DNA from: Pohlia nutans
Lineage: Eukaryota > Streptophyta > Bryopsida > Bryales > Mniaceae
Length of the DNA stretch: 64,000 nt
Reading direction: 5' to 3'
NCBI GenBank assembly: GCA_022496805.1
Contig: CM040088.1
Coordinates: 29,828,452 to 29,892,451, forward strand
This document shows, one piece after another, positions 57,624 through 64,000 of the stretch. The translations under genes were made by a program, and so were the position numbers. Within the stretch, counting starts at the first letter, position 1. Each line of letters opens with the position of its first letter. The notes below the pieces were generated by a model, which worked only from the letters and a program-made list of their open reading frames with translations, searched no databases and was not told where the DNA came from.

Positions 57624-59735
57624 GAATGTTATGCAGACTGAGTGAGAAATAATTTGTAAGCGATTGAGTGATATGGATGGGCTCCCCGCCCTCCGGTAAA
57701 GGATGAAACTTTCGAACGAATGAAAAAGACATTGGATGAAGCCAAGCCAGCAGGACGGACGGATGAAAGGGTATCTGCCTCTCTCCGTCGTTCCGAAATC
57801 ATGGGCCTGCAGAGATGGCCCCAGGCAGGCATGTGGCTGACGGGGCTGCACTTTTGGGGCCTTTGAGGGACGCTTTTCAGCCTCTTTCGGCCACCCTGCC
57901 TCTCATCGCTTGCAACCCCATTCTCCACCCTCATCTTTGCATTCTCCAATCCTCTCTTGCCCGATTCCGCTCCTTCTTTTGAGATCTACACATGCAAGTC
58001 TCACTCCGTAAGTCTCTCAATTACTCCTCTCGCAAATCGCTCGCGCAATGGCCCGTTCGTTACTTAGTTCTTCGATCATTTAGAGTAGAACCAACCAGCC
58101 TTGTTGTCATTGTGAATGATTCGCATAACTCGGGATTTGAACGGGGAATAATCAACCGAGGTGGTAGTTTAGTTTGTGGCGCTCACTTTTTGAACTAGTC
58201 ACGTCTTGCTAGGGTTTATTGTTCGAATTTTGTGTTGTAGTGAGCTCATGAAGACATCGGGTATTGAATTGGTGTCACTGCTTAATCTGGAAAGAGTCTT
58301 GCCGAGGATTGCAGTGATTGGATCTAATTTGTTAGAAGGTTTATGGCTCTTGCACAGGCATTGTGACGTTATTTTTTTTGAAGACCAGAAAGGTTAAGCA
58401 TAGTAGAGATTCTTGAGGGTAAGGATGAACACATTTCTGTTTGCTTTGTGTCTTTTGGTTGAATGTTGTTTTGGAATGGTTGTGTGGAGATGTGTGGATA
58501 AGAGATGAGGGTTTAATATTTCGGGAGTGCGTGTCTTGGAACAGTATGGATTCTCGCTGTATCGGCTTGGAGGAGTTGCTGCTGCTGCTATTGCCAAGGT
58601 GTGGCGTTATGTTTCGCAATTGACGGGAATTTCAAAAACTACGAAAGGTCAGTCTTCTACTTTAGCAGAATCCGCTTTTCCCCCTCTTTTGCCTCAAAGC
58701 ATGTGTCTGCGACTTTACATCCTCTGCTTCTGCTTACTGCATAACATTATTAAAGGAGTTCCTCTTTATAAGAAATGGCTTGAGGCAGATTATTCTGAGT
58801 CTACTACACAAGCTTAGCAAGCTACACACTGTTGAGTAACGACACCTCAACTGCATGGGCTAATAATGTCATGTGTGAGGGTTCTGTTGATCTATAATTT
58901 CACTTGATAAAATCAGAAATTGTGCAGTGAGCATTGGCCTATACCGCTGTGGAGTCAGTATCTTTCACATTGAATTTCTAATAAAAAGTGTAGTAGTTGA
59001 ATTAAGTGGTATTTTTCACATTGGAATCGTCGTTAACGGAATGAGGAAGTATAAAATGAGGGCATTCTCTAACAGTTCATGGCTTAGTTCTGTCAACAAA
59101 CAAAATAAGAACCCCTGTTATGGAAGACTTTTGAGTTGACTTGGCCTATCCAAATTTTTCTGAACGGTTAGCTACTAATTCTGCTGAGAGGGGGCATGTG
59201 GATGTTCAAAGATATTGTAGTTTTGATGGTTTTGTGCATACATTATGATTTTTCAGTAGTGTGTTATGTAAAGAAAGCAGTCTACTGTTTTGTTCAGATG
59301 GCGTTTACAGCCTTTGACTCTATTTTTTTGGTTTCCTTTTCTCGAGGTGTACGTGACAAGGAGGGCATTGTCATCAATATGCAGAGGAGCTGGATTAGCC
59401 ATGGGTTAGTCAAGCCGGGTATACTGAGGTCTCTGGGTACCGATTTCGTCAATAAGTGATTCTCAATGCGATTTTCTAAGGGGAGTATACTAGGAAGAAG
59501 GGAAATCCTGAAGTGCTGCACTGGTGCTTACTGGAGGAAGATTCTACGAACTCAAAATTCTGGATTGTGAACACTGCGCAATTTATTACCTTTGTATCTC
59601 TGCATTGCTGCCATAAGCAGCCGGTCGGTACATCTTTTCACAGAAATACTTGTGAGAATTCAGGCTTCAAGTCGGAAGGGAACTTGTTGATAACTGAAGG
59701 CTTCTTTTCGGGATTCTGTGGGTTCCTATTTTGCG
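57624..59735. other. Upstream region of the CONSTANS-like gene
   Basis: Pyrimidine-rich stretches around 57,890-57,990 could mark the transcription start, with a 5' UTR intron before 59,736. No alternative coding exon was supported. The small + and - frames here lack recognisable domains. Confidence 0.35.
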
Positions 59736-62700
59736 ATGGAGGTAGCGTGTGATTTTTGTGGCGAAGGCCAGGCAACTGTGTATTGTCGAGCCGACTCGGC
59801 TCGGCTGTGCCTTTCCTGTGACAGGCATGTCCACAGTGCAAATGCACTTTCAGAGCGCCACTCTCGCACTTTGCTATGTCAAGGGTGCAACATTCGTCCT
59901 GCTGGGGTTCGCTGCCCATCTTGTCAGACGTGTTTCTGTCAACCCTGTGATGACGATACACACAACTCTTCCATACTTGTCTCTCAACACAAGCGGCACG
60001 ACTTGACGTGCTTTATTGGTTGCCCCTCTGCAACCGAGCTTGCAGCTTTGTGGGCTTGTGATGACCGCAGTGAGTGTCGTGATATTGATGGACCTCTTGC
60101 ATCACAGTCTTCTTCTCGACTGTTGGGGAACAGCCAAAGCGCTGGTTCCACTGCCACAAAGTCGACTGTAGAGCCATGCGCAAGAGAGAGCCAGAGAAGT
60201 GGCGCAAATAGCATGGAGTCCAGTCCAGGAGTTGCTGCTATGTCCAACATAACCAACGTTGGGCATTCAGTGGCTGCGAAGGTAGCTAGTCATGTGTTTA
60301 TACCCTTCTCTATCTCCCACCTTAGCTCTCTGATATTTACGACGGTTTTATATAGTTTGTCTTATAAATATCTCCAGGAAGTTGCTACAAATTCTTGATC
60401 ACTTCTGTGAAGCATGAAACCTGGTCTTTAATGCATGCAGAAGAGAATGCTAAACAGGATGAGATTGATCTATAGCTATCGTACTACTTCAGCTATTCTA
60501 GAACTCCAGTTCATTTGTTGCTCCTTCTTAAGGAAAAAATACATTTAGTCCCTAGTGTATGGTTGTTTTTACTTTTCCCTTTCTCTGTGCTCTTATGAGA
60601 TTAGAAGCCCTGTGAACTGCTGCAGCTAGAAAGTAGGTCTACAGTTTTCGTGTATCTGTAAGCAAGTTACTGGTAGCTCTTGTCTCGTCTATGCGTACTA
60701 AAATTACATCATTCTTGTACCAGAGTCTGGCTCTTACGAGCTCTTCAGCAGAAGTGAGACAACAAGAACAGATTAGTGCTGACAAGGGAATATCTCAACA
60801 ACTTCAAGTTCTCCAAGTGCAGGACCTGACGACGCAAACCTCAGAGATGCCATTGCCAAATCATCAGGCAAAGCGACATTGTGTGGATACTTCCGAACAG
60901 GTGTTGCCGAAGAAGCCAGAGGCAAAGCGACATTGCGTGGATGCTGAACAGGTGTTGCAGAAGAAGCCAGAGTCCGAGCAACGTCCGTCCATGCCTGTTC
61001 GTGGACACCCAGACCAGCAGCCTGCACAAAATTCTGGAGGACCTGGCGGTGAGCCTATTGGTGAAGCTCAGCCAATGAAGATGGAGGTTGGACCTAATGA
61101 ATTTGTCAACCAAGGCGGGACCGATCCTTTCTGGCGGAGCAATTCCATGACTCAAGCCACTCAAGTAATTCCTTGACTCACACCTCTCAAGCCTAGTTAC
61201 GAAACTTCATACTTCATAATTTAATGATACTTCTGGTATGATTTCTGTAATTTTCAGTGGTGAATGACTATGGCATTTCGCCCACCTTATAACTGTTGAT
61301 GTGATTGGTGTAGATGTGGGGGCAGAATATGCAGGATTTGGGAGTATGTGGAGACTCGGTAGCTGCTGATCCATGTGACGCTTTCAGTATGGCTGATGTT
61401 GATTTATTTTTTGACAACTACGAAGACATGTTCTCCACCTGTCAAGGTCCTTCTGGTTCTTCATTTGAAGAAATGAGCCCACGTGGCTCTTCCATGGGCC
61501 AAGAAACAGCACCTTCTAGCAGCAAGCATGGGCACATGCAGAGCATTCCTGAGGCAGAGCTCTTCAAACCCACCAATGTATGTTTTCTTACTGAGGAAGT
61601 CTTTGACCTGTCAAGTTTTGAATTTAGTTTTAAGTGCCTTATTGGCATAGATGAAAAGAGAGTGACATCCTTTGTCTAGAGAAATACTCCGTAGTATGCA
61701 AGTCTTAAGTTGTTGTACACTTGAATCCTAGACCACATCACTTTACATGACTAATCAAGCTTACCAATTTAACTTCATCTGTTACAGTTTTTGTCATGAA
61801 CAACAGTGCGACATTACTGAAGCCGAAATTGGCTTTATGTTCTCTGTAGGGTGCTGCAAATACAAACAGTAATATCAAGTTCAGGGAAAGCATGGTTGGG
61901 CTAGCAGGCCCAGATTCAGGCCAACCTGATGTTCATGTGATGGAAATCACAATGGCAATGAACGACGTGGATGATGTTGCATGCAACATAGGCTCACAGT
62001 TTGTGCCAAGAGCAGCTTTACCAAGTCTCTCTTCTGTTCGGAGCGGCGACAGCGGAGACTATCAGGACGTCAATGCATCACCTCTGTTTAGGGGAGCCTT
62101 AAGCTCAGGGGAGCCTTCAATGGGCTCTAGAAGCCCAGACAGTGTTTCAATTGCTCAAGCACGTGATTCTGCAATGCTTCGTTACAAGGAGAAGAGGAAA
62201 AATCGCAGGTTCATACCAACTCTTTCTGTTTTTCTCCATTCCTTGAACGGACCGTTATTGAACTTCATATTAAACGTTTTGTTGAACGTTAAAGCAATCA
62301 ATCCTATTTCATATGTATAAGGAGTCAACAAATGTGACACTGCGTCAAGTGATTTGTCTAATGCAGATATTATCTAATTGCTCGAGCATTATAGAATCAC
62401 TGCATTAACCCCTAAACGTCCCAGCGTCCAGAAACTGGATCACGAACGGATTCAAAGCCTTGTAACTTTCTCATACAATCTCGGATGACTTTCATCCAAG
62501 TCACCTTTGCAAGCCTATTAAATTCTCTACCAATTAGAGTAAATCTCTTGTGATGGGGAGATGTTGATAATATTGGAGAGGCCTCCAAACGCAAGTATGT
62601 CAAATTTGTTGGGTAGATTTCATGCATGCAATGGTCCTCTCATGTACACCTAATGTACATCTGAGTCATGCTAGTATCTATTTTTGAGGCTAGCATCTAC

Positions 62701-63195
62701 TTTTGTTCAAAGGATCGGTACATTTAGGGGTTAACCTCCAAGTGCCCAAATGGTTGCTCCCATATCTACAGGATTTGAAATAAATCATTTAGGAAGCTTC
62801 AAGGAAGATAACAAAATGTATGAATAGAAAGAAGAATCATTCCCTACATTTTTGAACAATAAAAATATTTTTTGAAAGTTACTATGATTGACTATTAGGT
62901 TCCAAAGTGGATGTCCCATTTTTATCTTGATCTCTTAGGGGTTAATGACCCTGAACCAGCAAACTGTTCGTATTGGCTGCAATTTCTGTGTATACCGGGA
63001 CTTCCCTTTTACTACATTGATTGATTGGAATCTTATACAATTTGTGGCCTCGTGTACGCTTGCAGATTTGATAAGAGGGTCCGGTACGAATCTCGCAAAG
63101 CCCGTGCAGACATCCGCAAGAGGGTGAAGGGTCGGTTTGTAAAGGCAGGTCAGGCCTATGATTATGATCCTTTAGCCACCACCCGGAGTTTCTAG
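59736..63195 (+). CDS. COL: CONSTANS-like B-box/CCT transcription regulator
   Basis: Exons 59,736-60,281, 60,724-61,164, 61,314-61,577, 61,850-62,208 and 63,066-63,195 join in phase to 579 residues. B-box 1 is complete (C5, C8, C17, C25, C28, H33, H42). B-box 2 is also complete (C48, C51, C60, C68, C71, H76, H85), with two extra cysteines at 63 and 66. They are followed by [15 protein letters not shown]. The sequence resembles the Arabidopsis COL9/COL10 group more than CONSTANS itself. The CCT domain (about 521-565: [20 protein letters not shown] to GRFVKAG) is split by intron 4, as is usual. Exon 2 encodes a duplicated KRHCVD-x-EQVL-x-KKPE segment. Such proteins act in the nucleus in light, clock and flowering-type control. 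Intron 4 holds two abutting TTAA MITEs, yet splice sites and frame are intact. Confidence 0.93.
60868..60972 (+). repeat. In-frame tandem duplication inside the CONSTANS-like gene
   Basis: Two units of 51-54 bases (AAGCGACATTG ... GTGTTGC-GAAGAAGCCAGAG) encode [17 protein letters not shown] and [16 protein letters not shown]. The segment is basic and cysteine-bearing and lies between the B-boxes and the CCT domain. Confidence 0.8.
62405..62734. mobile_element. TTAA-type MITE, 330 bp, subfamily A, in intron 4 of the CONSTANS-like gene
   Basis: TTAACCCCTAAACGTCCCAGC at the left and CGGTACATTTAGGGGTTAA at the right. It has the same length as 7832-8161 and is nearly identical, so one of the two moved recently. 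Confidence 0.9.
62731..62945. mobile_element. TTAA-type MITE, 215 bp, abutting the previous one
   Basis: It starts at the same TTAA that ends the previous element (TTAACCTCCAAGTGCCC) and ends GATCTCTTAGGGGTTAA. The interior is unrelated to its neighbour. Confidence 0.75.
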
Positions 63196-63498
63196 ATTCT
63201 TCTCCCCCAATGTGAAGGTGCATTTTTGAGAGGTCTGCATCTGTTTGGGCCCTTAAAAATGAATAAAAATGTACCAGGAGCATGTTGTCTTACTAGCTTG
63301 TGTGATACAGGTTCATAGGAAGTTGTATGACAGGGATTAGGGTTAGCACGCAGGCATTAGTTATTCTGACATAATGTGCAACTTGATGTCGTTGATGCCT
63401 TGATGGGAGTCCTTGCTAGTTCGACATGTCAGGAGTAAAACTTGTTGGAAGGTATCAACGGAGTTGAACCAGACAGCAATAGGTTAGATGTACCATAT
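63196..63498. other. 3' flank of the CONSTANS-like gene
   Basis: Presumed 3' UTR; AATAAA lies at about 63,262. Nothing else recognised. Confidence 0.45.
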
Positions 63499-64000
63499 TT
63501 AACCCCCAAAATGCCTAGAGCCCTCTCCGAATTCGGCAGCTTTGCAAAGATGCATTATAAAATGCAACTAAGAGGGATATTTTGAACTTGATGTATGAAT
63601 AAAAGCTGTACATTATGAATTTTTGATTCTATCCATACCATTAGATCTATAATTGCTATCACCAATATTTTTGTATAAAATTCAAAATCCAAAATTCTTT
63701 TGTAATTTGATTATGAATAAGATATTGACAATTTGTGAATGAAATTTGTTGTGATGGGTTGAAATGTAATACTCTAAGTGTAGTCATTTTTGGAGATTCT
63801 TCGGTTGCTTACTTTTATAATTCACCTTTTCAAGAAACTTTTATTAAGCGATGGTCCATTCACACCAAGAAGCTCCAACACTTGTGTTGCGTTCTTGGAA
63901 TGTTGCAAGGTAAATTTCAAAAATAATATACAATTTCTTGCGGTGTCAGAGCATTGTCTCTTCTTGCTTTCGGCCAACACATGTGCGTTGGTGGAGCGCA
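63499..64000. mobile_element. TTAA-type element and Harbinger-like end, cut by the window edge
   Basis: TTAACCCCCAAAATGCC opens an element whose interior matches 38,610-38,910 in reverse. From about 63,849 a GGTCCATTCACACCAAGAAGC segment begins that matches the right end of 23,439-23,744 in reverse, and runs off the window. Confidence 0.6.

Noticed and set aside
5146..63510. Reading the TTAA elements as mariner-type with a TA duplication and ACCCC ends
   Set aside because: The outer T and A are almost invariant while the next bases vary, which favours a four-base TTAA target. It remains the main alternative.

Overview
The window looks like nuclear DNA of a land plant. It holds spliced genes with GT-AG introns, a WRKY factor, a CONSTANS-like B-box/CCT factor, a plant-type Gfo/Idh/MocA oxidoreductase, and a U2 snRNA gene with a plant USE/TATA promoter at the expected spacing. 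The AT-rich intergenic DNA is packed with non-autonomous transposons. I cannot fix the lineage from sequence alone.

Layout. 1-14,000: repeat-only DNA, with a duplicated 1.5-2 kb repeat (830-4390) and a dense series of short elements bounded by TTAA. 14,900-17,300: a candidate small + strand gene with a 30-bp repeat, and a frameshifted relic of a psq/CENP-B-type DNA-binding protein on the - strand. 21,138-22,600: a five-exon - strand gene encoding a perfect octapeptide repeat. 23,000-26,600: MITEs plus weak gene candidates. 26,650-28,500: a two-exon - strand gene for an acidic, internally repeated 302-residue protein. 29,191-30,536: a Mutator-like MITE and an 800-bp TTAA element. 33,555-36,282: a two-exon oxidoreductase whose intron carries three MITEs. 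36,764-36,957: U2 snRNA. 37,037-42,583: nested elements, repeats and a 1-kb inverted repeat. 45,203-47,467: a four-exon WRKY gene with a WKKYGNK core. 53,330-54,184: triplicated exon/intron modules. 55,374-57,623: nested TTAA elements. 59,736-63,195: a five-exon CONSTANS-like gene whose last intron holds two abutting TTAA elements.

The most striking signal is about 25 short elements whose outer ends read TTAA-CCC(C)T(A/T)AA ... TTAGGGG-TTAA. Target and ends have the form used by piggyBac elements, which I believe are rarely described in land plants. Several subfamilies are present in both orientations, some nested, and copies lie in introns of three genes. Beside them sit smaller numbers of Stowaway-, CACTA-, Mutator- and Harbinger-like MITEs, several with exact target duplications.

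The genes do not form a pathway. They are unrelated single-copy-looking genes set in a transposon-rich background. Gene models were built by hand from splice signals and phase agreement, not from transcripts.
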